33,213 bases of DNA from JBOGWA01 sp050693155. Its GTDB lineage: Bacteria > Actinomycetota > UBA4738 > CALAEC01. The stretch lies in the NCBI GenBank assembly GCA_050693155.1, contig JBOGWA010000003.1, positions 1 to 33,213 on the forward strand, written 5' to 3'. The position numbers and the translations under genes were made by a program. Shown one piece after another: positions 1 through 6,039 of this stretch. The notes beneath the pieces are model-generated. The model searched no databases. It had not been told where the DNA came from and was given only the letters and a program-made list of their open reading frames with translations. Every line of letters starts with the position of its first letter. Position 1 is the stretch's first letter.

Positions 1-971
1 TCGCGAGCCTCACGAAGATCATGACCGCGCTCGTCGCGATCGAAGGGACGTCGAATCGTGATGTGGTGACGGTGAGCGAACGAGCGGTCGCGCAGGGCGG
101 AGCGGAGCTCGGGCTCCAGGTTGGCGAGAAGATCGAGGTCCGCGAGCTCCTGTACGCGCTGCTGTTGCAATCGGCAAACGATGCCGCCGTCGCGCTCGCG
201 GAACAGGTGGCCGGCTCGGTCGAAGACTTCGTCTTCCTGATGAACATCAAAGGCGCTGAGATCGGACTCACCGGCACGATCTTTCAGAGTCCAACTGGGC
301 TCGACGATTCGGGGATCTCGACCGCGACCGATCTCGCTCGCCTCACGATCGCGGCGTCCCGCAAGGCTCTGTTCCGGCGAATCGTCGACACGAAGTTCTA
401 CGAGATTCCGTCACCCGAGGGCGAGCCCCGGACCATCCAGAACCGAAACGTGCTCCTGTGGCTGTATCAGGGAGCGACCGGAGGCAAGACGGGGTTCACG
501 AGTGCGGCGGGTCACTCGGTCGTGGCGACGGCTGAGCGTGATGGGTTGCGGCTGGTCGCCGTCGTTCTGGGAGCCCCCGGCGAGGCCTTCTCTGGGGCAG
601 CCAGCCTGCTGAACTTCGGTTTTTCGACGTTCGAGCGCCGGAGGGTGATCGAGTCCGGCGAGCGTTTCCAGGTGCTAGTTCTCGGCCTGCCGGTGGCGGT
701 TGCCGCGGTGCGCGGCCTGGAGGCACTCGTGAAACGGACCGAGGATCTTGATGTCCGGATCGTCGTCCGTGAGGGGATCAGGTTCCCGTTAGCCCAGGGT
801 GAGCGCGTGGGAAAGGCGGTGGTCTCCCGCGCGGGTGAGCGGCTCGGGACGGTGCCGCTCGTCACGGCAGCGGAGTCCACGCTCGAGACGATGGCGGTCC
901 GGTCCTGGCTTCGCGCCGCATGGGATGTGATCAGCGCCGCATTCGGTTGGCTCATCGGTCTCTTCTCCTAG
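1..971 (+). CDS. D-alanyl-D-alanine carboxypeptidase (serine PBP, DacA/DacF type), 5' end cut by the window
   Basis: This is a periplasmic or extracellular low-molecular-weight penicillin-binding protein that trims the terminal D-Ala from peptidoglycan stem peptides. Codons run from base 3. The three active-site motifs of peptidase family S11 are all visible: SxxK as SLTK at nt 6-17, SxN as SAN at nt 171-179, and KTG at nt 486-494 within GGKTGFTSAAGH. A PBP5-like C-terminal beta domain follows. The last ~20 residues are aromatic and hydrophobic (WLRAAWDVISAAFGWLIGLF) and fit a membrane anchor. The signal peptide and true start lie upstream of the window. An ATG at 21 follows the SxxK motif and cannot be the start. 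The TAG stop is reused as the first half of the hpt -10 hexamer. Confidence 0.93.
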   Translation, partial: ASLTKIMTALVAIEGTSNRDVVTVSERAVAQGGAELGLQVGEKIEVRELLYALLLQSANDAAVALAEQVAGSVEDFVFLMNIKGAEIGLTGTIFQSPTGLDDSGISTATDLARLTIAASRKALFRRIVDTKFYEIPSPEGEPRTIQNRNVLLWLYQGATGGKTGFTSAAGHSVVATAERDGLRLVAVVLGAPGEAFSGAASLLNFGFSTFERRRVIESGERFQVLVLGLPVAVAAVRGLEALVKRTEDLDVRIVVREGIRFPLAQGERVGKAVVSRAGERLGTVPLVTAAESTLETMAVRSWLRAAWDVISAAFGWLIGLFS

Positions 972-974
972 AAT
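947..974 (+). promoter_or_regulatory. Promoter of hpt (leaderless)
   Basis: TTGGCT (947-952), a 16-bp spacer, then TAGAAT (969-974). The GTG start of hpt lies 7 nt further on, where transcription should begin, so the mRNA would be leaderless. The TAG of the -10 is also the stop codon of the upstream carboxypeptidase. This is inferred from motif and spacing only. Confidence 0.6.
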
Positions 975-981
975 CCGCCCG

Positions 982-1566
982 GTGGAGGGTCCGGTGAGCA
1001 TCCTGTACACGAGACCCGAGATCCAGGAGCGCGTGCGGGAGCTCGGGGCCGAGATTACGCGGGACTATGCCGAACGCGAGCCCATCCTGATCACGGTTTT
1101 GAAGGGCGGAATGGTCTTCCTGGCCGACCTCTTCCGTGCCCTCGAGGTGCGCGCCGCGGTCGACTTCATGTCGATTTCGTCCTACGACGAATCACGGACG
1201 GCATCCGGCGTGGTCCGCATCGAGAAGGATCTCGAGCAGGACATCGGAGGGGCCGACGTGATTCTTGTGGAAGACATCGTCGACACCGGGCTCACGCTTT
1301 CGTACCTGCTCTCCACGCTGGAGCAACGCGGACCGGCTTCGTTGGAGGTGTGCGCGCTCCTCGACAAAGCCGTTCGCCGCATCGCGCCGCTCGATATCCG
1401 CTACCGAGGGTTCGAGTGCCCGGACCGTTTCGTCGTCGGCTACGGGCTCGACCTCGCCCAGCGCTATCGGAACTTGCCGTTCATCCTCGCGGTCGATGAC
1501 GTGGAAACCGCGAGCGACCGGCCGGACCTCTTGCTCCCAGCGCTAACGGGAGACGACTGGGAATAG
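982..1566 (+). CDS. hpt: Hypoxanthine (guanine) phosphoribosyltransferase
   Basis: A cytoplasmic purine-salvage enzyme that transfers the phosphoribosyl group of PRPP to hypoxanthine or guanine. The 194-aa product has the type I phosphoribosyltransferase PRPP loop VILVEDIVDTGLTL (roughly residues 93-106), the flexible-loop segment SYDESRTASG before it, and the C-terminal purine-binding segment FVVGYGLDLAQRYRNLP typical of HPRT. Length is usual for the family. GTG 982 is chosen because a TAGAAT hexamer ends 7 nt upstream, which gives a leaderless start; GTG 994 is an alternative. It lies 10 nt downstream of the carboxypeptidase. In many bacteria hpt sits beside tilS and ftsH; neither is visible here. 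Confidence 0.95.
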   Translation: MEGPVSILYTRPEIQERVRELGAEITRDYAEREPILITVLKGGMVFLADLFRALEVRAAVDFMSISSYDESRTASGVVRIEKDLEQDIGGADVILVEDIVDTGLTLSYLLSTLEQRGPASLEVCALLDKAVRRIAPLDIRYRGFECPDRFVVGYGLDLAQRYRNLPFILAVDDVETASDRPDLLLPALTGDDWE

Positions 1567-1574
1567 CCGTTTGG

Positions 1575-1603
1575 TTGCCGAACTCTAGGCTTGTGGCTAC
1601 AGT
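1575..1603 (+). promoter_or_regulatory. Promoter of the DUF151 gene
   Basis: TTGCCG (1575-1580), exactly 17 bp, then TACAGT (1598-1603). Transcription should start near 1610. That leaves a very short leader containing the GGAGGG ribosome binding site at 1609-1614, 4 nt before ATG 1619. Motif-based inference. Confidence 0.5.
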
Positions 1604-1618
1604 GGCTCGGAGGGCCGG

Positions 1619-2104
1619 ATGATCGAGATGTCGCTCGTCGGAGTGCGGGTCGAGCTCCCCGCGAATCAGCCGATCGTCCTGCTGAAGGAACGGTCGGGGG
1701 ATCGCTACCTGCCGATTTGGGTCGGCACCGCGGAGGCGACCGCGATCGCCTTCGCCCTTCAAGGAGTGACTCCGCCACGGCCGATGACCCACGACCTCTT
1801 CCGAAACGTGCTCGATGAGATTGGCATCTCGGTCGATCAGATCGTCATCACCGAGCTCAAAGAAGGCACCTTCTTCGCCGTCATTCGGATGAGCCGGAAT
1901 GGGAGCAGCTATGAGGTGTCCTCCCGGCCGAGCGATGCCATCGCCCTGGCCGTTCGGAGCGAGACGCCCATCTTCGCTAATGAAGAAGTGCTCGGCGAGG
2001 CCAGCATCTTCGTCCAGGACGACGAGGAACAGGAAGTCGAGCGGTTCCGTCAGTTCCTCGAGAACGTCAATCCTGAGGACTTCACCGAAGGCTCCGAGAG
2101 CTAG
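1619..2104 (+). CDS. DUF151 / bifunctional nuclease family protein
   Basis: The 161-aa product matches the bifunctional nuclease domain family (DUF151) over its whole length. Visible hallmarks are LPIWVGTAEATAIAFAL near residues 31-47, the PRPMTHDLF segment, and SSRPSDAIALAVR near residues 101-113. Plant members have DNase/RNase activity. Bacterial members such as mycobacterial Rv1829 are small standalone proteins whose cellular role is not settled. The C-terminal tail (QDDEEQEVERFRQFLENV) is acidic, as in relatives. ATG 1619 has a GGAGGG 4 nt upstream. The gene lies just before a MerR regulator and the glycine-decarboxylase genes, the same order as around Rv1829-Rv1832 in Mycobacterium tuberculosis as I recall it. 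Confidence 0.88.
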   Translation: MIEMSLVGVRVELPANQPIVLLKERSGDRYLPIWVGTAEATAIAFALQGVTPPRPMTHDLFRNVLDEIGISVDQIVITELKEGTFFAVIRMSRNGSSYEVSSRPSDAIALAVRSETPIFANEEVLGEASIFVQDDEEQEVERFRQFLENVNPEDFTEGSES

Positions 2105-2136
2105 GGCCGTGCGTTTTCCCCGGTCGAGCTGGATGA

Positions 2137-2165
2137 TTGACAGGCCGTGAGCGCGGGGATAGTGT
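2137..2165 (+). promoter_or_regulatory. Sigma-A-type promoter of the MerR gene
   Basis: A consensus -35 TTGACA (2137-2142), a 17-bp spacer and TAGTGT (2160-2165). The start site would be near 2172, giving a leader of about 80 nt that carries the repeats at 2214-2250. This is the best-matched -35 noted in the window. Confidence 0.6.
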
Positions 2166-2213
2166 GGCCCACGCTCGCGTAATTACTAGCATGTGAGAAG
2201 CTCAAAGCCCGGA

Positions 2214-2250
2214 GTGAAGAACGTGAAGAACGTGAAAGAACGTGAGGAAC
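2214..2250 (+). repeat. Four tandem 9-10 bp repeats at the MerR ribosome binding site
   Basis: GTGAAGAAC (2214-2222), GTGAAGAAC (2223-2231), GTGAAAGAAC (2232-2241) and GTGAGGAAC (2242-2250) run directly up to the ATG at 2252. The last copy, with GAGGAA, is the likely Shine-Dalgarno. The other copies are purine-rich and could act as standby ribosome sites or as a slippage-prone tract. Confidence 0.85.
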
Positions 2251-2251
2251 G

Positions 2252-2695
2252 ATGAGTGACGAACAGGGATACCGCGTTCCAGAGGTATGCCGCATCGTTG
2301 GGATCACCTACCGGCAGCTCGATTACTGGGCCCGTACGGGCTTGGTCAACCCGAGTGTCCAAGAGGCGGGGGGGTCGGGAACCCAGCGCCTGTATTCGTT
2401 CGAAGATCTCGTTCAGCTGCGGGTGATCAAGCGGCTGCTCGACGCGGGAATCTCGCTTCAGAGCATCCGCCAGGCGATCGGGTACCTGCGTGATCGGCTC
2501 AAGCAGGCGCCTCACGGTATGACCCTCATGTCGGATGGAAAGAGCATCTACGCGCTGGAGTCGGCCGATGAGATCATCGACCTCCTCCAGCGAGGCCAGG
2601 GGGTCTTCGGGATCGCGATCGACAAGGTATGGACCGACGTCGAGGGATCCCTGAAGGAAGCGGGCAGAGCAGTCGCGAAGGCCGGAGGCGCGTGA
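2252..2695 (+). CDS. MerR-family transcriptional regulator (Rv1830-like)
   Basis: A cytoplasmic DNA-binding regulator of 147 aa. The N-terminal winged helix-turn-helix (about residues 6-75) carries the MerR signature: YRVPEVCRIVGITYRQLDYW, then RLYSFEDLVQLRVIKRLLDAGISLQSIRQAI. The rest is a short dimerisation helix and a small C-terminal domain (DGKSIYALESADEIIDLLQ, then GQGVFGIAI) shared with mycobacterial Rv1830-type proteins. These have no metal-binding cysteines, so this is not a metal sensor of the classic type. The corynebacterial relative FtsR regulates cell division, but the target here is unknown. The ATG follows a tandem-repeat ribosome binding site. The gene overlaps the next one in GTGA, so the two are translationally coupled. 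Confidence 0.88.
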   Translation: MSDEQGYRVPEVCRIVGITYRQLDYWARTGLVNPSVQEAGGSGTQRLYSFEDLVQLRVIKRLLDAGISLQSIRQAIGYLRDRLKQAPHGMTLMSDGKSIYALESADEIIDLLQRGQGVFGIAIDKVWTDVEGSLKEAGRAVAKAGGA

Positions 2696-3072
2696 GCCGG
2701 AGCGCTCCGGCTACGCATCGGGCGAAGAGCGACACTGTCGAGTTTGCTCACGCAAGCGAACGTCAATTCGCCCAACTTCTCGACTTCTATCAGATCGATT
2801 GGGAATACGAGCCTCGGTCCTTCGACCTCGACAGGGATCGGGATGGCAACGTCACCCAACAGTTCACCCCAGACTTCTTTTTGCCCGCGTACAACCTCTA
2901 CATCGAGATCACCACGATGAATCAGAAGCTCGTAACGAAAAAGAACCGGAAGGTCCGACGGCTCCGGGAGATCTACCCGGAGATCAAGTGCAAGATCTTC
3001 TACCAGCGGGACTACTTGTCACTCGTCACGAAGTACGGGCTCGAAGACAGAGCCGGCGAAGACCTCCAGTAG
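2692..3072 (+). CDS. Small PD-(D/E)XK-fold-like protein of unknown function
   Basis: A 126-aa protein. The start is GTG 2692 inside the GTGA overlap with the MerR stop. After an N-terminal tail (residues 1-16) comes a helix with a conserved-looking glutamate (E23, HASERQFAQLLDFY), a WEYEP segment (37-41), then FTPDFFLP with D61, YIEIT with E72, and a basic helix VTKKNRKVRRLREIYP. The order E, PD, E, K resembles the PD-(D/E)XK nuclease core (Vsr/TnsA-like). The usual E-x-K lysine is a threonine (E72-I-T74), so K83/K84 would have to substitute or the site is inactive. I recall similar domains fused to hypoxanthine phosphoribosyltransferases in other bacteria. That needs checking, but hpt lies only 1.1 kb away. 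The function is not known. Confidence 0.6.
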   Translation: MSRSAPATHRAKSDTVEFAHASERQFAQLLDFYQIDWEYEPRSFDLDRDRDGNVTQQFTPDFFLPAYNLYIEITTMNQKLVTKKNRKVRRLREIYPEIKCKIFYQRDYLSLVTKYGLEDRAGEDLQ

Positions 3073-3075
3073 AAT
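3070..3075 (+). promoter_or_regulatory. Possible -10 element for gcvPA-gcvPB
   Basis: TAGAAT, whose TAG is also the stop codon of the preceding gene, the same arrangement as at hpt. Transcription would start near 3082, leaving a leader of about 31 nt with a G-run (3096-3102) before GTG 3113. No good -35 is visible, so this is tentative. Confidence 0.35.
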
Positions 3076-3112
3076 CCTCCAGCCGGCTACGGGTTGGGGG
3101 GGTAACTCTTCC

Positions 3113-4426
3113 GTGAGATTCGCTCCGCACACCGACGACGACATCAGGGAAATGCTCGACGTCCTCGGCCTCGGGACGTTGGACGAGCTCTACGATCAGA
3201 TCCCGGAATCCGTTCGCCTCGATCGACCGCTGGATCTGCCGGAGGGCGTCTCCGAGCTGGAGCTGATCGGCAACCTTCGCACGCTTGCGGAGCGGAACCG
3301 CCATGCGGACGACTACGTCTGCTTCGCGGGTGGGGGAGCGTACGACCACTACGTCCCCGCGGTCGTGTGGGCGCTTGCGGGCCGTTCTGAGTTCGCGACG
3401 TCGTACACGCCGTACCAGCCGGAGCTCTCGCAGGGGGTCTTGCAGGTGCTCTTCGAGTACCAGTCGATGATCTGCGACCTCACGGGGATGGAGGTCTCGA
3501 ACGCATCCCTCTACGACGGCCCGACGGCGCTGGTCGAGGCCGTCAACCTTGCACGAGCGGCGACCGCCAGGAGCCGTGTCCTCGTTGCCGAGACGCTCGA
3601 CCCGCGGTACGTCCAGGTGCTCAGAACCTACGCGCGCGGGTCGGGCTTCGAGGCGGAGAGGATCCCGGCCGGCGCCGGGCGGACTCGTGTCGCTGAGATC
3701 GACGACGACGTCGCCTGTGTCGTTCTCCAGCATCCCAACGCGCTTGGGATCTTGGAACCGGCGCATGACGTGTTCGCTTCGGCTCGCGCTGCCGGAGCCC
3801 GCGCGATTCAGGTCTTCGACCCACTCTCGATGGGTGTGCTCGCAGCACCGGCGGAGCTGGGCGCGGACATCGCGGTGGGGGAGGGGCAGGCGCTCGGAAA
3901 CCATCTGGATTTCGGTGGACCGTATCTCGGAATCATCGCGTGTGGGGAGAAGGACGTGCGGCGCATGCCGGGGCGTCTCGCCGGGGAGACGGTCGATGCC
4001 GCGGGGGAACGGGGCTACGTGCTCACGCTTCAGACGCGAGAGCAACACATCCGCCGGGAGCGGGCGACCTCGAATATCTGCACGAACCAGACGCTCATGG
4101 CCGTCGCGGCGGGCGTCTACCTCGCGTGGTTGGGCCCGGAGGGCCTCCGCGAGCTGGGGGAGGCGTCGGCCGCCAGGACACGGTATGCGGCTGACGTCCT
4201 CACCGCGGTGGACGGTGTTGGGCTGACGCATCCCGAGGCGCCGTTCTTCAAGGAGTTCGCGCTGTCGTTCGATAGGGCCGCGCCCGACGTGCGGGACCGC
4301 CTGCTCGACCGCGGGTTCCTGACCGGTCCGGTACTCGATGGTTCGCTGATCGTTGCCTGCACGGAGCGACGGACGAGAGCGGAAATCGACGCCCTCGGGG
4401 CCGCGGTGGGGGAGGTGATGGGCTGA
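3113..4426 (+). CDS. gcvPA: Glycine dehydrogenase (decarboxylating), P-protein subunit 1
   Basis: The alpha subunit of the two-subunit P-protein of the glycine cleavage system, which decarboxylates glycine and passes the aminomethyl group to GcvH lipoate. The 437-aa length is typical. Recognisable stretches are CFAGGGAYDHYVPAVV, then SYTPYQPELSQGVLQ, FEYQSMICDLTGM and RREQATSN-like RRERATSNICTNQTL near the end. This subunit has the PLP-enzyme fold but not the PLP lysine, which is on subunit 2. GTG 3113 is the start. The stop overlaps the next gene in TGATG. gcvT and gcvH are not in the window. Mycobacteria carry a single fused gcvB at the equivalent place, so the split form suggests a different actinobacterial lineage. 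Confidence 0.95.
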   Translation: MRFAPHTDDDIREMLDVLGLGTLDELYDQIPESVRLDRPLDLPEGVSELELIGNLRTLAERNRHADDYVCFAGGGAYDHYVPAVVWALAGRSEFATSYTPYQPELSQGVLQVLFEYQSMICDLTGMEVSNASLYDGPTALVEAVNLARAATARSRVLVAETLDPRYVQVLRTYARGSGFEAERIPAGAGRTRVAEIDDDVACVVLQHPNALGILEPAHDVFASARAAGARAIQVFDPLSMGVLAAPAELGADIAVGEGQALGNHLDFGGPYLGIIACGEKDVRRMPGRLAGETVDAAGERGYVLTLQTREQHIRRERATSNICTNQTLMAVAAGVYLAWLGPEGLRELGEASAARTRYAADVLTAVDGVGLTHPEAPFFKEFALSFDRAAPDVRDRLLDRGFLTGPVLDGSLIVACTERRTRAEIDALGAAVGEVMG

Positions 4427-5886
4427 TGGGGGCGCCGGTGCGCACCGATACTCCGCCATTCCCGCGCACCCTGAAGGAGCTGTCCAGGCCGGGGCGCCGG
4501 GCTTCCTCCTTCCCCAGGCTTGATGTCCCGCCCGTCGAGATCCGGGACGAGCACCGGCGAGCAAGCCCTGCGGTCCTGCCCGAGGTGGGGGAGCGGGATC
4601 TCGTTCGCCACTTCACTCGGCTTGCGCAGATGAACTACGGGGTCGATACGGGCTTCTATCCCCTCGGCTCGTGCTCCATGAAGTACAACCCGAAGGTCGC
4701 CGAGGAGGCCGCCGGGCTCCCCGGGTTCCGTCGTCTGCACCCCGCGCAGCCGGATCACACGATCCAGGGCGCGCTCGAGCTTCTCTGGCGCCTGGAACGG
4801 GCTTTGTGCGAGATCACCGGCATGGCCCGCGTGACCTTTCAGCCGGCGGCGGGCGCGTCGGGTGAGCTGACGGGCCTGCTCATGATGCGGGCCTACCACA
4901 CACAAAACGGAGATCCGAGGAAGCGCATCGTGATCCCCGATTCGGCCCACGGCACGAATCCGGCCTCCGTCCGCCTCGCCGGCTACGAGGTTGAGGAAGT
5001 CCCGAGCGATGCTCGCGGTTTGGTCGACGTGTCGGCCCTGGAAAAGCTCATCGGGAACGACGTCGCCGGGCTCATGATCACGAACCCGAACACGCTGGGA
5101 CTGTTCGAGGAGGACATTCTCGAGATAGCCCGGATCGTCCACGAGGTCGGCGGACTCCTCTACTACGACGGGGCGAACCTCAATGCGATCCTCGGGCGTG
5201 TGCGCCCGGGAGATATGGGCTTCGACGTCGTTCATCTGAATACGCACAAGACGTTTGCGACGCCCCACGGTGGAGGAGGGCCCGGGGCCGGTCCCGTGGC
5301 GGTGACCGAAGCGTTGACCCCCTTCCTACCGGTGCCGGTCGTGGAGCGTGCCGACGACGGGGGGTTTCGATGGAACGACGATCGGGCGCTGTCGATCGGG
5401 CGCGTTCACGGCTTCCACGGGAACTTCGGCGTGCTCGTCCGCGCCTACTCCTACGTCTTCGGGCATGGTGCGGATGGCCTCCCCGCCGTCGCCGATCGAG
5501 CCGTTCTGAACGCGAACTATCTCGCCCACCGCGTGAAGGGAGCATTTCCCCTTGCATATCCGGGAAGGCCGATGCACGAGTTCGTCTCGACGGCAAGGCC
5601 GCTCAAGGCGCACGGGGTGCGCGCGATCGACGTTTCCAAGCGCTTGATCGATCTCGGCTTCCACCCTCCAACGATGTACTTCCCGCTCATCGTCGACGAG
5701 GCGCTGATGGTCGAGCCCACGGAGACGGAGTCGAAGGAAACCCTCGACCTCTTCGCCGACGCCATGCTCCGGGTCGCTCGTGAGGCGGGGGAGGAGCCAG
5801 AGCTGCTCCGTGGATCCCCGACGACGACCCCGGTGCGGAGGCTCGATGAGGCCCACGCCGCCCGCAATCTCTGCGTCTGCTGGTAG
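4426..5886 (+). CDS. gcvPB: Glycine dehydrogenase (decarboxylating), P-protein subunit 2
   Basis: The catalytic beta subunit of the glycine cleavage P-protein (486 aa). The PLP Schiff-base lysine is K275 in NTHKTFATPHGGGGPG. Upstream are the family blocks GFYPLGSCSMKYNPK (near residues 73-87), FQPAAGASGE and PDSAHGTNPAS. The C-terminal part has STARPLKAHGVRAIDVSKRL and MVEPTETESKETLD. The ATG overlaps the gcvPA stop (TGATG), so the two subunits are co-translated. The gene ends 153 nt before the convergent lnt-ppm gene, with hairpins between them. Confidence 0.96.
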   Translation: MGAPVRTDTPPFPRTLKELSRPGRRASSFPRLDVPPVEIRDEHRRASPAVLPEVGERDLVRHFTRLAQMNYGVDTGFYPLGSCSMKYNPKVAEEAAGLPGFRRLHPAQPDHTIQGALELLWRLERALCEITGMARVTFQPAAGASGELTGLLMMRAYHTQNGDPRKRIVIPDSAHGTNPASVRLAGYEVEEVPSDARGLVDVSALEKLIGNDVAGLMITNPNTLGLFEEDILEIARIVHEVGGLLYYDGANLNAILGRVRPGDMGFDVVHLNTHKTFATPHGGGGPGAGPVAVTEALTPFLPVPVVERADDGGFRWNDDRALSIGRVHGFHGNFGVLVRAYSYVFGHGADGLPAVADRAVLNANYLAHRVKGAFPLAYPGRPMHEFVSTARPLKAHGVRAIDVSKRLIDLGFHPPTMYFPLIVDEALMVEPTETESKETLDLFADAMLRVAREAGEEPELLRGSPTTTPVRRLDEAHAARNLCVCW

Positions 5887-5895
5887 TCCCTACAT

Positions 5896-5979
5896 CACCT
5901 GGCCAACAGTCCGTGAACCAGGCCAGCTCGGCGCCAGGTGGACCTCTGTCCTCTGTGGAGCGGCGCCCTAAAAGGGGCG
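5896..5979. terminator. Hairpins between convergent gcvPB and lnt-ppm; probable bidirectional termination zone
   Basis: CACCTGGC (5896-5903) pairs perfectly with GCCAGGTG (5933-5940). An alternative inner pair is CTGGCC (5899-5904) with GGCCAG (5921-5926). A second hairpin, CGCCC-TAAAAG-GGGCG, spans 5964-5979. Neither is followed by a long T-run on either strand, so they are not textbook intrinsic terminators. The rest of the 153-nt gap (5887-6039) holds only a short A/T-rich patch near 5990 and no gene that I can see. Confidence 0.4.
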
Positions 5980-6039
5980 ACATTCCATAACGGATATTAT
6001 CGGCGTTTTACGCGCGCTCGGGGGGAGCGACCGGTTGAC

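Noticed and set aside
3026..4564. Long minus-strand open frame of 512 codons opposite gcvPA
   Set aside because: Antisense shadow of a strongly recognisable gene in G+C-rich DNA; it is low-complexity, Arg/Pro/Gly-rich and matches no family.
5887..6039. Hidden small gene or tRNA between gcvPB and lnt-ppm
   Set aside because: No cloverleaf, no ORF with a start and ribosome binding site; only hairpins and a short A/T-rich patch.
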